DNA from: Cyclobacteriaceae bacterium YHN15
Lineage (GTDB): Bacteria > Bacteroidota > Bacteroidia > Cytophagales > Cyclobacteriaceae
Reading direction: 5' to 3'
Length of the DNA stretch: 64,000 nt
Assembly: GCA_003797895.1 (NCBI GenBank)
Contig: RKQB01000003.1
Span: 186,001 to 250,000, forward strand
Below are positions 45,201 through 53,839 of this stretch, piece by piece (position 1 is the first letter of the stretch; each line of letters starts with the position of its first letter). The notes under the pieces are model-generated. The model worked only from the letters and a program-made list of their open reading frames with translations. It made no database searches and had not been told where the DNA came from. The position numbers were made by a program, and so were the translations under genes.

Positions 45201-47142
45201 AAGTTTTGCCAGTGGGGACGGTGCTTGTCTGGGATGTTCCGAAAAATCAGTAGTACATCTATTTATGGCCACGGTGGAATCCTTAATGATACCAAGGGTT
45301 GAAAAGCATGTGACCTATCTTCAAGAGCTGATAGAAAAACTGGAAAAACACATTCAACTGCGTCTCATGAAAAGCATGAATGTGATGGATTCCAACCTGA
45401 TGTCAAAAATTGTTTCTGAGATGCAGGGCGGAGACCTGACCATGTCGGGAATAGCCAGTCGTATGGAATCTGAAAAGGGCTCTGAACCCATAGATCCGGA
45501 ATGGTTGAGCGAGACCACCCAAATGGTGGCCGGTCTGAAACATCTGTTGTGGAAATATACCAATGGAACCACCGGGAAAGGCCGCTCCACTATGGGCATG
45601 ACCAATGCAACCGGATGTACTTCTGTTTGGGGAAGTACCTATCCTTATAATCCTTACCCCTTCCCTTGGGCCAATCACCTGTTCCAGGACAGCACATCTA
45701 TGGCCATGGGTATTTTTGAAGGACATATGTCCAAAATGGCAGATGGTTTCAAATTGATCCGTAAAGCTGAAATGGAATTGAAGGGAAGTTATAATCCTAG
45801 AGATCAAAGAGAATTCTTTACCTACTTTAACTGGGAGCAGTTTACTGACGAGGAATGGAAATTATGTCCACCGGTAGTTGCCTTGGGTGGTGATGGTGCC
45901 ATGTATGATATCGGTTTCCAAAACCTTTCCCGTATGATGGCTTCCGGAAAACCGATTAAAGTCGTGGTAGTAGATACACAAGTATATTCCAATACAGGTG
46001 GACAGGCATGTACCTCAGGGTTTATAGGACAAGTTTCCGACATGGCCCAATTCGGCAAAGTCTGGAAAGGTAAACCTGAACCAAGAAAAGAAATCGGACT
46101 GATAGCCATGGCACACAGAAACACCTATGTGATGCAGTCCACTTTGGCCAATACCAGCCAGATGATTGAAGGATTCATAGATGGCTTGATGGCCAGAAGA
46201 CCTGCTTTATTCAACTTATATACCACCTGCCAGCCGGAACATGGGGTAGCGGATGATCTTGGTGCGCACCAGGCCAAACTGGCCGTTGAATCCCGAGCTT
46301 ATCCATTATTCAGGTATAACCCCGACAAGGGAGTCACCCCGCAGGAAGCATTTGATCTGGAAGGCAATCCTGCCATGGATAAATTATGGCCAACCTATGA
46401 GCTCAAATACCTGGAAAACGGTCGTCAGAAAACCATGGAGGTGGCCATGACTTTCGCTGATTTCGCCCTAACTGAAGCACGTTTCAGAAAACACTTCAGA
46501 AATGCGCCAAGAGATACTTGGAATGAAAACATGGTAGTGCTGGAAGAATTCCTTGAAATGTCAGAATCTGACAGAGAGGGCAAATTCCCTTACATCTGGG
46601 CCGTAGACAGAAAACAACATTTGACCAGGGTGCTGGTCTCCAAAACCATGGTCCTATCCTGCGAAGAACGCCGTGATTTCTGGATTATGCTAAAAGCCAT
46701 TGCAGGAGTAAAAGCTGAAAAAACAGCTCCTGTGGAAGACATGGAAAACAAAGTTAGGGCTGAGGTCGTGGGTAGAATTGCCAAAGGCCTGATGAAGTTG
46801 GCCGGAGATAATGGTGCCGGAATTATGGATCTAGCATTGGAGGACAACAAAACAGAATCTTCGAAAAGTGCTGAACCTGCCGCCAAAGGGGACTATATGG
46901 CTCCTTGGCTGGAGACGGATTTCTGTACTTCATGCGATGAATGTATCAAGCTGAATCCAAACATATTCGCTTACAACAACGATAAAAAGGCCTTCATCAA
47001 AGATCCGAGCGCAGGACCCTATTCAGATATCGTAAAAGCAGCTGAAAAATGTACAGCAGGAGTCATTCACCCTGGATTACCTGCCGATAAAAACGGAGCG
47101 GAAATGGAAAAGTGGATCAAAAGAGGCGAGAAATTCAACTGA
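42235..47142 (+). CDS. nifJ: Giant pyruvate:ferredoxin (2-oxoacid) oxidoreductase with extra domains
   Basis: 1635 residues, against about 1170-1200 for usual single-chain enzymes. In order: N-terminal thiamine-diphosphate pyrimidine half (to about 250), domain II, gamma domain with RFHSIGGWGAITTGKN near 490, a first 4Fe-4S motif CTACGNCYTVCP near 787, an insertion of about 120 helical residues, a second motif CKGCMECVAVC near 920, the Cys-containing GDGACLGCSEK near 995, a second helical insertion, the TPP site GGDGAMYDIG near 1219, and an added C-terminal ferredoxin-like domain with CTSCDEC near 1564. It should oxidise pyruvate with CoA to acetyl-CoA, CO2 and reduced ferredoxin. rnfC starts 4 bases later. 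Confidence 0.88.
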   Translation: MENKNKNFKYPGTRVAMDGNTVAIMCERESSDAAGAYPITPSTQMGEYWAEEAAKGHLNISDRPLIFIEPEGEHAAAAVTAGLSMTGLRSTNFSSGQGIAYMHESLYAAVGKRLTYILNIGARAMTKSTLNVHAGHDDYHAIDDTGFFQLFAKKAQHVADLNIISHRIAELALNPGVIAQDGFLTTHLIESLLLPERELIKEYLGRPDDIIDTPTPAQRIIYGDKRRRIPEIWDVDNPMMAGIVQNQDSYMQSVAAQRPFFFDHIKELTDQAFEEFYQLTGRKYGRVMTYKVDDADYLILGQGSVVSSAEAVVDYLRKTRGLKVGVVDLVMFRPFPADLLGNILKGRKGVTILERLDQPLAEDSPIMRETRSVITKCLENGNYKKDKPYPELASYSTNEMPPLFTGSFGMGSRDLQPEGIIGAVENMLPDGKHKKRFYLSIDFIRENAFTPKQRAHQESIQDAYPLVKDLAVHGSENPNLMPKGAITVRFHSIGGWGAITTGKNLAMTLFDLLGYDIKANPKYGSEKKGQPTTYYLAAAPEPININCEYYFVDVVLSPDPNVFKHTNALAGLKNGGTFIIQSEKKTADEVWADIPKHYQKVIIENDIHIYYVDGFKIAREEATDPELQLRMQGIAFQGAFFAASPLMEKSGLSDSALLKAIEDQLQSKFGSKGQRVVDDNMRVVKRGFDEVFEIKNKILGAQTEKSNGHTSLPIPSMLKDSPVSESKLSDIHRFWEQTGNFYQTGQGNDNLTDPFIGLSVMPAASSLFRDMTGIRFEHPEWIANNCTACGNCYTVCPDTAIPGLVSELSDVLDTIMKRVKRKHDKLEFLPKTVRQLEPKIRSLFNEPHDGATVNNLINEAIDELIAQEKKDSLLSTELEWFRDELGDFQFALTRPYYDLHEKKQVNSGGLFSITVNPITCKGCMECVAVCDDDALRIVKQTDDSVARLREEWSVWSDLPNTPKKFNRVDNLEEKIGPLETILLDKSAYQSFASGDGACLGCSEKSVVHLFMATVESLMIPRVEKHVTYLQELIEKLEKHIQLRLMKSMNVMDSNLMSKIVSEMQGGDLTMSGIASRMESEKGSEPIDPEWLSETTQMVAGLKHLLWKYTNGTTGKGRSTMGMTNATGCTSVWGSTYPYNPYPFPWANHLFQDSTSMAMGIFEGHMSKMADGFKLIRKAEMELKGSYNPRDQREFFTYFNWEQFTDEEWKLCPPVVALGGDGAMYDIGFQNLSRMMASGKPIKVVVVDTQVYSNTGGQACTSGFIGQVSDMAQFGKVWKGKPEPRKEIGLIAMAHRNTYVMQSTLANTSQMIEGFIDGLMARRPALFNLYTTCQPEHGVADDLGAHQAKLAVESRAYPLFRYNPDKGVTPQEAFDLEGNPAMDKLWPTYELKYLENGRQKTMEVAMTFADFALTEARFRKHFRNAPRDTWNENMVVLEEFLEMSESDREGKFPYIWAVDRKQHLTRVLVSKTMVLSCEERRDFWIMLKAIAGVKAEKTAPVEDMENKVRAEVVGRIAKGLMKLAGDNGAGIMDLALEDNKTESSKSAEPAAKGDYMAPWLETDFCTSCDECIKLNPNIFAYNNDKKAFIKDPSAGPYSDIVKAAEKCTAGVIHPGLPADKNGAEMEKWIKRGEKFN

Positions 47143-47146
47143 TACC

Positions 47147-48484
47147 GTGCTGAACCTGACTGCAAATACCTTTAAACATGGAGTGCATCCGCCTGAAAAT
47201 AAGGAGGAGACAAATGGATTGCCTATCCGGCAATTTCCATTTGCTCCCCTTATCATCCTGCCCATGCAACAGCATATAGGAGCTCCTTCACAAATTATTG
47301 TAAGGGAGGGCCAGGAAGTAGCTAGGGGGCAGTTATTGGCCAAGGCCAATGGCTATATGTCCGTACCCATGCACTCCCCTGTTTCAGGAAAAGTCAGAAA
47401 AATAGCCAATGTACCTGTCATCTCGGGACAGATGGCACAGGGAATCTATTTGGAACCCTTTCCTTTTTCCAGCCAGGAAGTCATAGAAGGTAACCCTATC
47501 CCCCTTTCTGCAAGTCCGGAAGAAATCCTTCAGGGGATTCAAGATGCCGGTATAGTGGGTTTAGGAGGTGCGGCATTCCCCACCCATGTGAAACTCAAAA
47601 TCCCGGAAGGAAAAACCTGTGAACACCTCATCATCAACGGAATTGAATGTGAACCCTATCTGACCACAGATCACCGTGTCATGTTGGAGCAGGCAGATGA
47701 TATTTTTATGGGTATCAGGTATCTTTTAAAAGTGACTGGTGCCAAAGGAGTAATTATTGGAATTGAGGCCAATAAACAGGATGCTGCCGACCATCTCTCA
47801 GGAAGAATCCCTAAGGATTTGCCTGTAAAGGTTCAGGTAGTGCCAGTAAAATATCCACAGGGAGCAGAGAAAATGCTGATTACTTCCCTGCTAGGCAAAG
47901 AAGTTCCTTCCGGAGGCTTACCCATTGAAGTGAATGCCGTAGTGGTCAATGTGGCCACCACCGCAGAAATCGGTAGATTATTGCCGCACGGACAGGGAAT
48001 ACAGGAAAGAGTGGTCACCATCACAGGCCCGGCTATCAGGAAAAAAGGAAATTACCTCATCCCGATTGGGACACCACTACGCTATGTACTGGAACAAGTG
48101 GGTGCCAGCGAAAATATAAGTGAGGTTTATATGGGTGGTCCCATGATGGGGGTATCTGCCTCAAATCTGGACATTTCCATTGTTAAAGGAACTTCAGGAA
48201 TCGTGGTATTTGGGGACAATGACATCAAAAAGACAGAAAAGATTTATCCCTGTATCAAATGTGGTGCCTGTGTAGATGCCTGCCCGATATTTTTGAATCC
48301 ATCTAAACTTGGGATTTTGGCCAAATTTGAAGCTTATGAAACCATGGCGGAAGATTTCAACCTGATGGACTGCTTCGAATGTGGTTCCTGTTCCTTCGTT
48401 TGCCCTTCCAATATCCCCTTGGTACAATATTTCCGCTTGTCCAAAGGAATTGTCAGAAAAAGAAAAGCTGCCCTTCAAACGTAA
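47147..48484 (+). CDS. rnfC: Rnf complex subunit C
   Basis: 445 residues with a GTG start at 47147, 4 bases after the oxidoreductase stop. The family opening HGVHPPENKEET is followed by a biotin-carrier-like lobe, GIVGLGGAAFPTHVKL (NADH/FMN-binding SLBB-linked domain) and two 4Fe-4S motifs, CIKCGACVDACP and CFECGSCSFVCP, near the C-terminus. In Rnf it is the peripheral subunit that exchanges electrons with NAD(H). It is shorter than proteobacterial RnfC because it lacks the long Ala/Lys-rich tail. Confidence 0.93.
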   Translation: MLNLTANTFKHGVHPPENKEETNGLPIRQFPFAPLIILPMQQHIGAPSQIIVREGQEVARGQLLAKANGYMSVPMHSPVSGKVRKIANVPVISGQMAQGIYLEPFPFSSQEVIEGNPIPLSASPEEILQGIQDAGIVGLGGAAFPTHVKLKIPEGKTCEHLIINGIECEPYLTTDHRVMLEQADDIFMGIRYLLKVTGAKGVIIGIEANKQDAADHLSGRIPKDLPVKVQVVPVKYPQGAEKMLITSLLGKEVPSGGLPIEVNAVVVNVATTAEIGRLLPHGQGIQERVVTITGPAIRKKGNYLIPIGTPLRYVLEQVGASENISEVYMGGPMMGVSASNLDISIVKGTSGIVVFGDNDIKKTEKIYPCIKCGACVDACPIFLNPSKLGILAKFEAYETMAEDFNLMDCFECGSCSFVCPSNIPLVQYFRLSKGIVRKRKAALQT

Positions 48485-48488
48485 AAAC

Positions 48489-49502
48489 ATGCTAAGCAAG
48501 ACCTTACATATCAGCTCTTCCCCCCACATCAACAAAGGTGTAAGCACGGACATGATCATGAGGAATGTGGTCTATGCCCTGTTGCCTGTCGTCTTGTTTG
48601 CAGTGTATGCTTTCGGTATCAATGCCCTGCTGGTCATTACCACCGCGGTCATAGCCAGTGTGCTGACTGAGCATGCCTTATGCAGATGGTCCAAGCAGGA
48701 AAGTACGGTATCAGACTGGTCCGCAGTGATTACAGGACTCCTTTTGGGACTTACTTTACCACCCATATTCCCACTTTGGATGACCTTCCTTGGAGGTGTT
48801 CTGGCCATTGCCCTGGGAAAGTTTGTTTTCGGAGGCTTGGGTTATAATGCTTTTAATCCGGCCTTGGTGGGCAGAGCTATTCTTCAAGCAGCCTTTCCGG
48901 TAGCCATCACCACCTGGCATCCTTCCTTTTTGGAAGATCGCTTTGTAAGTATTTCCAAATCTGTCCTTGCATTCCCTTTTGCAGAACCCTTTGTTGACGG
49001 AATTTCAGGAGCAACTCCACTTTCAGCATTTAAATTTGACAAAGTCACTACCGATAGCGCCGACCTTGCATTGGGCCTGATCAGCGGCTCTATTGGAGAA
49101 ACCAGTTCCTGGATCATTGCCCTGGGCGGAATATATTTGATTTATCGAAAGATGATGGATTGGCGGATTCCAGTTACCATCCTTGTAACGGTATTTGTTC
49201 TCAGTGGCATCTTGTTCCTGATTGACAATCAGCTTTATCCCTCTCCTCTATTTATGCTTTTCTCAGGAGGACTGATGTTAGGTGCTGTATTTATGGCCAC
49301 AGATATGGTAGGTTCACCCATTACCCCTTTAGGCGTATTGGTATATGGGGTGTTTATAGGTATTCTGGTGGTTGTTATCAGGATTTGGGGCGGGCTGCCA
49401 GAAGGAGTGATGTATGCCATCTTATTGGGAAATGCACTCACCCCGCAAATTGACAGTTTGATCAGACCGAAAGTATACGGAACAAAAAAAATTAAGGTAT
49501 GA
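48489..49502 (+). CDS. rnfD: Rnf complex subunit D
   Basis: 337 residues from the ATG at 48489; earlier in-frame starts overlap rnfC and give an un-family-like tail. About ten membrane helices. The sequence GISGATPLSAF contains the S-G-A-T motif whose Thr carries covalent FMN. FNPALVGRA is another family block. The stop overlaps the rnfG start (ATGA at 49499-49502). Confidence 0.93.
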   Translation: MLSKTLHISSSPHINKGVSTDMIMRNVVYALLPVVLFAVYAFGINALLVITTAVIASVLTEHALCRWSKQESTVSDWSAVITGLLLGLTLPPIFPLWMTFLGGVLAIALGKFVFGGLGYNAFNPALVGRAILQAAFPVAITTWHPSFLEDRFVSISKSVLAFPFAEPFVDGISGATPLSAFKFDKVTTDSADLALGLISGSIGETSSWIIALGGIYLIYRKMMDWRIPVTILVTVFVLSGILFLIDNQLYPSPLFMLFSGGLMLGAVFMATDMVGSPITPLGVLVYGVFIGILVVVIRIWGGLPEGVMYAILLGNALTPQIDSLIRPKVYGTKKIKV

Positions 49503-50188
49503 GCACAAATAAACCCATAGCGACACAAACCGGTCCTTCAGGAGGAAGCAAAAAGATGCTTACTGCTATGGTTGGGATTGGTGTGTTTTGTGCTTTGCTG
49601 ATAGTACTTACCTATGAAGGTACCAAAGATAGAATCGATACCCTGAAGGCCGAGGCTTTGGAAAAAGCAGTTTTCAAAGTGCTGCCTGGTGTCACAAGCA
49701 CACAAATGTATCTCTTAGGTGCGGAAGGGAAATTCAGTGCCGTGGAAGGTCCGGACGGAAAAAATCCGGTAGTTTATGCAGGTTATGATGATACTGGAGC
49801 ATTGGCAGGGATAGCCATTGAAGCAAGCGGACAGGGTTATGCGGATGTCATCCGTATTCTTTATGGGTACAACCCTTCCACCCAAACAGTGGTGGGTTTC
49901 TATGTACTAGAGAGTAAAGAAACACCGGGACTGGGGGATAAGATTGAAAAAGATGAGAATTTTCTTGCCAATTTCGATGCCCTCTCTGTAGCCCTTTCGG
50001 AAGACTTGAGCCAGATTGTGAACAAAGTGGTTCCGGTGAAACAGGGGAGTAAATCTAATCCTTGGGAGGTAGATGGCATTACCGGTGCTACTATTTCCTC
50101 CCGTGCAATAGGCAATATTATCGGAGAAAGCTCCGCGGTAATGGTACCATTGATTTATAATCAGTTGGATAGTTTCAAAAAAGATTAA
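49499..50188 (+). CDS. rnfG: Rnf complex subunit G
   Basis: 229 residues. One N-terminal membrane helix, then a periplasmic FMN-binding domain. VDGITGATISSRAIG has the T-G-A-T flavinylation motif (Thr to be loaded by an ApbE-type transferase, which is not encoded in the window). ETPGLGDKIE is conserved. It overlaps rnfD by 4 bases and is 14 bases before rnfE. Confidence 0.93.
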   Translation: MSTNKPIATQTGPSGGSKKMLTAMVGIGVFCALLIVLTYEGTKDRIDTLKAEALEKAVFKVLPGVTSTQMYLLGAEGKFSAVEGPDGKNPVVYAGYDDTGALAGIAIEASGQGYADVIRILYGYNPSTQTVVGFYVLESKETPGLGDKIEKDENFLANFDALSVALSEDLSQIVNKVVPVKQGSKSNPWEVDGITGATISSRAIGNIIGESSAVMVPLIYNQLDSFKKD

Positions 50189-50202
50189 AATCCAGAAATA
50201 AA

Positions 50203-50844
50203 ATGAGTGCAGGGATAACAAAAAATGCCGAACTGAACCCCACACCGAGCTCCACGGATGAATTCATCAAAGGGCTATGGCGTGAAAATCCGGTATTCGT
50301 ACAGGTTTTGGGCATGTGCCCGGTATTGGCGGTATCCAATACTGCCGTAAATGCCCTTGCCATGGGATTGGCAACAGCTTTTGTGCTGCTGATGTCCAAC
50401 GTATTGGTGGCCTCACTTCGGAACTTTATCCCTAAGCAAGTAAGAATAGCTTCTTTTATCCTGATCATTGCGACCTTTGTGACCATCGTGGATTATGCCA
50501 TTCAGGCCATCAGCGTAGACCTACACAAAAACTTAGGGGCTTTTATTTCCCTGATTGTGGTAAACTGTCTGATTCTCAGCAGAGCTGAGGCCTTTGCCTC
50601 CAAGAACACTATCGGTAAATCCATCATGGATGCGCTGGGCATGGGCTTGGGCTTTGTTTTCGCCCTGTTTTGTCTGGGTGCAGTACGTGAATTGCTAGGT
50701 AATGGCACCCTATTCGATATTGAGGTATTCCCGGGATCTTTCCAGGAATGGATCATCATGATCTTACCGGCAGGAGGCTTTTTCACCTTGGCACTTTGGC
50801 TGTTACTGTTCAATTTCTTCAAAACCAAAAAAGTACAAGCATGA
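50203..50844 (+). CDS. rnfE: Rnf complex subunit E
   Basis: 213 residues, six membrane helices. LGMCPVLAVSNTAVNA and VVNCLILSRAEAFA contain the paired Cys that with RnfA hold the intramembrane iron-sulfur cluster. GAVRELLGNGTLF is typical of RnfE/NqrD. Its TGA stop overlaps the rnfA ATG. Confidence 0.93.
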   Translation: MSAGITKNAELNPTPSSTDEFIKGLWRENPVFVQVLGMCPVLAVSNTAVNALAMGLATAFVLLMSNVLVASLRNFIPKQVRIASFILIIATFVTIVDYAIQAISVDLHKNLGAFISLIVVNCLILSRAEAFASKNTIGKSIMDALGMGLGFVFALFCLGAVRELLGNGTLFDIEVFPGSFQEWIIMILPAGGFFTLALWLLLFNFFKTKKVQA

Positions 50845-51419
50845 ACACGGAAGCATATTGGAGTATATTTATCAATGCCAGTCTTGTCAACAACTTCGTG
50901 CTGGCCTATTTTCTGGGAATTTGTCCATTTCTTGGCGTTTCCGGAAAAATGGAAACCGCCACTAAAATGGGGGCTGCGGTGACCTTTGTGATGCTCATCA
51001 GCTCCATTTGTGCCTATGGCATTCATGCTTTGCTGGTGGCTATCAACGCCCCATTTCTTCAGCTTATCAGTTATATCGTCGTGATCGCTTCCACAGTCCA
51101 ACTGGTGGAGATGTTCATCAAAAAAATGAGTCCAACCTTGTTCAGGGCATTGGGGATTTTCCTGCCTCTGATCACTACCAATTGCGCCATACTGGGTTTG
51201 GCCTTGTTCCAGACCAGTAAAGCTTACAGCTTTTCCCAAAGTTTGGTTTATGCCTCCGGGGCAGGAATAGGCTTCACGTTGGCCCTTATCCTGATGGCAG
51301 GAATCAGGGAGCAACTTGAGTTTGCAGAGGTACCCAACGTGGTCAAGGGCACTGCCCTTACCTTATTGGTAGCAGGGATACTATCCTTGACATTTATGGG
51401 TTTCTCAGGATTAGGATAA
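50841..51419 (+). CDS. rnfA: Rnf complex subunit A
   Basis: 192 residues from the ATG at 50841, which overlaps the rnfE stop in an ATGA; the longer frame from 50748 is rejected. Six membrane helices. LGICPFLGVSGKME and TTNCAILGLAL carry the conserved Cys residues; AGIREQLEF is the RnfA/NqrE equivalent of the RnfE block. Together with RnfE it forms the ion-translocating membrane core. Confidence 0.93.
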   Translation: MNTEAYWSIFINASLVNNFVLAYFLGICPFLGVSGKMETATKMGAAVTFVMLISSICAYGIHALLVAINAPFLQLISYIVVIASTVQLVEMFIKKMSPTLFRALGIFLPLITTNCAILGLALFQTSKAYSFSQSLVYASGAGIGFTLALILMAGIREQLEFAEVPNVVKGTALTLLVAGILSLTFMGFSGLG

Positions 51420-51428
51420 AAAATAAGA

Positions 51429-51614
51429 ATGGAAAATATACTCACATATCTCATAGGAATCGGGGCTATAGTAAGCATGATGCTTGCCTGGGTCTGGGTT
51501 CAGTCCTTGTGGAGGGATACCTTTTCTGAAAACATTTCCGACCAGGATGTTTTGGCCGAAAGGAGAAGTTGTGGCAATTGTGGTTGCACGAAAGTTTGCA
51601 AAAAAGAAAAATAA
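51429..51614 (+). CDS. NqrM-like small Cys-rich membrane protein
   Basis: 61 residues: one membrane helix (residues about 4-26) and a C-terminal SCGNCGCTKVCKKEK with four Cys. This matches the plan of NqrM (DUF539), a maturation factor thought to deliver iron to the membrane cluster of Na+-NQR. Its place right after rnfA, whose product shares that cluster with RnfE, supports an equivalent role for Rnf. Similarity is judged by eye from helix and Cys pattern. Confidence 0.7.
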   Translation: MENILTYLIGIGAIVSMMLAWVWVQSLWRDTFSENISDQDVLAERRSCGNCGCTKVCKKEK

Positions 51615-51649
51615 AGATAAAATATTCATCAACGAAAAATACCAGCGCT

Positions 51650-52507
51650 ATGTCTTATCTATCAGATCTCAATACCAAGCAACAATATAAGGCCAAGGTG
51701 AAGCAAAGCCATCGCCTCACTCCTACCAATAAAGAAGAAATCCGCGAAATAATCCTGGAAGTGGAAGATCCGGAATTCAAGTGCCAGGTGGACCAAAGTT
51801 TTGGGGTATTGGTGGAACATAGCAGTGATTTTGGCAATGAATTTCACCACCGCCTCTACAGTGTGGCAGATCTTCCCGCCACCGAAAACGGCAATACCCA
51901 GATCACTATGCTGGTCAAGCGATGCTCTTATGTGGATGACTTCAGCGGAGAACTGTACCATGGGGTTAGTTCCAATTATCTCTGTGACAGAAAAGTGGGG
52001 GATAAAATCACCATTACAGGTCCCTTTGAATTGCCATTTAAAGTGCCGGAGGATAAAACATCCAACATGATCCTGATCGGTATGGGTACAGGTATCGCCC
52101 CATTCCGTGCATTTATCAAACATATCTACAGCCAAGAGAAAGAATGGAAGGGTAAAATCAGGTTGTTCTATGGTGCAAAAAGTGGCCTTGAGCTGCTTTA
52201 TCTCAATGACAAAGATGGTGACCTGACCAATTATTATGATAAGAACACCTTTGAGGCATTTCATGCCCTAAGCCCTCGCCCGCATTGGGAAGATCCCATA
52301 TTACTGGATGAAGCCATTGAATCCAGGGCGGAGGAAATCTTGGAAATGCTGTCCTACTCCAACACATACATCTATATCGCCGGTTATGAAAAAGTAAAAG
52401 AAAACCTGAACAAGGCCTTTATCAATATCATGGGTTCCAAGGAAAAGTGGGAAAACAGAAAAGCGGAACTGATTGCCGGAAAGAAATGGGCAGAAGTGAT
52501 TTATTAG
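51650..52507 (+). CDS. Ferredoxin-NADP+ reductase, plant type
   Basis: 285 residues from the ATG at 51650 (the frame from 51569 overlaps the NqrM-like gene). The FAD-binding RLYSVAD and the nucleotide-binding GMGTGIAPFRAFIKH, YGAKSGLELLY and YIAGYEKV blocks follow plant-type FNR. The chain ends in Tyr (AEVIY), the aromatic terminus that stacks on flavin. It should exchange electrons between ferredoxin and NADP(H), giving the operon a second outlet for electrons from 2-oxoacid oxidation. It follows the NqrM-like gene by 35 bases. Confidence 0.92.
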   Translation: MSYLSDLNTKQQYKAKVKQSHRLTPTNKEEIREIILEVEDPEFKCQVDQSFGVLVEHSSDFGNEFHHRLYSVADLPATENGNTQITMLVKRCSYVDDFSGELYHGVSSNYLCDRKVGDKITITGPFELPFKVPEDKTSNMILIGMGTGIAPFRAFIKHIYSQEKEWKGKIRLFYGAKSGLELLYLNDKDGDLTNYYDKNTFEAFHALSPRPHWEDPILLDEAIESRAEEILEMLSYSNTYIYIAGYEKVKENLNKAFINIMGSKEKWENRKAELIAGKKWAEVIY

Positions 52508-52828
52508 GATTTCGGAAGTGAAATTTCGGATTTCGGAAATAATTGAGAGAATCCAAACATATAAAGAAGTGGGAGGATATGTGAGGAGTGAAGAATGATG
52601 AGTGATGAGGGAAAAGGAAAAAGGAAAAAGGGCTATGTGTAATCTTGATTCTTGTCTCTTGTTTCTTGACTCTTGATTCTAGGTACATTGTACTTGGTAC
52701 TTGGTACAATGTACTAGTTACATCCTGTCATCGGTAACTGCTCGTACTGGTTACTAAATAAAAATTTGTCGGAATAATTGAATACGTGACATTGAAAATT
52801 TATTGAAATTGAAGAAGAAGGAGCTATC
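52508..52828. repeat. Repeat-filled gap inside the Rnf operon
   Basis: 321 bases without a gene between the reductase and rnfB. It contains GATTTCGGA-type direct repeats near 52508-52540, five successive 7-base units of the form TCTTGNN at 52643-52677, and a GTACATTGTAC / GTACAATGTAC inverted repeat at 52683-52714. These look like an inserted interspersed repeat element that has separated rnfB from the rest of the cluster. Confidence 0.7.
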
Positions 52829-53692
52829 ATGACCATTCTAATCGCCTTACTCACCCTTGGAGGATTGACACTCTTATTGGCCTTGATGTTGACCATTGCC
52901 AATAAGAAACTGTACGTCTATGAGGATCCGAGAATTGATGTGGTAGAGGGAATGCTTCCCCATGCCAACTGCGGTGCCTGCGGCTATCCTGGATGCCGTC
53001 CCTTTGCCGAGGCATTGGTAAATGGGGAAATGCTCCCAGGAAAATGTACCGTTAGCAGTGAGGACGGAAGAAAAGCCATAGCCGAATTTCTGGGTGTGGA
53101 TGCAGGATCGGAAGAAAAACGGGTAGCCAGATTGGCCTGTGCAGGAGGACTAAATGTGGCCATCAACCGGGCGAAATATGAAGGGCTAACTACCTGCCGG
53201 GGAGAAGCCCTGATCTCAGGAGGTTCAAAAGGCTGTTCTTGGGGCTGTTTGGGCCATGGGGACTGCGAAACGGTATGTGATTTCGATGCCATTTCCATGA
53301 ATGAATTTGGATTACCTGTCGTGGATGAGGCCAAATGTACTGCCTGTGGGGATTGTGTGGAAGTCTGTCCGAAAGATCTTTTCTCTATTCATCCCGTGAG
53401 TCATAGACTTTGGGTGGCCTGCAAAAGCCTTGAAGCAGGTGATGGGGTTTTGGAAGACTGTGAAGTGGGTTGCACAGCCTGCGGTAAATGTGCCATGGAT
53501 GCCCCGAATTTGATCAGCATGGTCCACAATCTTCCAGTCATCGATTATTCCAAAAACCATCAAATACAAGTTCCCATCCAACGCTGTCCTACAGGTGCCA
53601 TCGTCTGGATAGATGAAAAAAAGGGTATTATCAAAGGTGCTGAGGCCAAAAAAATCATCCGAAAGGGGAAAAAGATGTTAGGGGAAAGCTGA
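52829..53692 (+). CDS. rnfB: Rnf complex subunit B
   Basis: 287 residues. An N-terminal membrane helix, then the Fe4S domain with NCGACGYPGC, and two ferredoxin-type regions: GCSWGCLGHGDCETVC and CTACGDCVEVCP, followed by CTACGKCAMDAP. RnfB takes electrons from ferredoxin into the complex. It is unusual in being last and detached from rnfCDGEA by 1.4 kb including a repeat region; many clusters have rnfB first or next to rnfA or rnfC. Translation is full length, so the gene looks intact. Confidence 0.93.
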   Translation: MTILIALLTLGGLTLLLALMLTIANKKLYVYEDPRIDVVEGMLPHANCGACGYPGCRPFAEALVNGEMLPGKCTVSSEDGRKAIAEFLGVDAGSEEKRVARLACAGGLNVAINRAKYEGLTTCRGEALISGGSKGCSWGCLGHGDCETVCDFDAISMNEFGLPVVDEAKCTACGDCVEVCPKDLFSIHPVSHRLWVACKSLEAGDGVLEDCEVGCTACGKCAMDAPNLISMVHNLPVIDYSKNHQIQVPIQRCPTGAIVWIDEKKGIIKGAEAKKIIRKGKKMLGES

Positions 53693-53839
53693 AAGAATAC
53701 TTAATAACTTAACCTTTGGAGATATTTTCCGGACCACTTTAGTCAACAAAGAAAACTCATGAATGGACTCAATTGGTGTTCTAAATACAAACTGGAAATT
53801 GAAAAAATCACAATTAATAAGAAATGATCTCCCAAAAAC

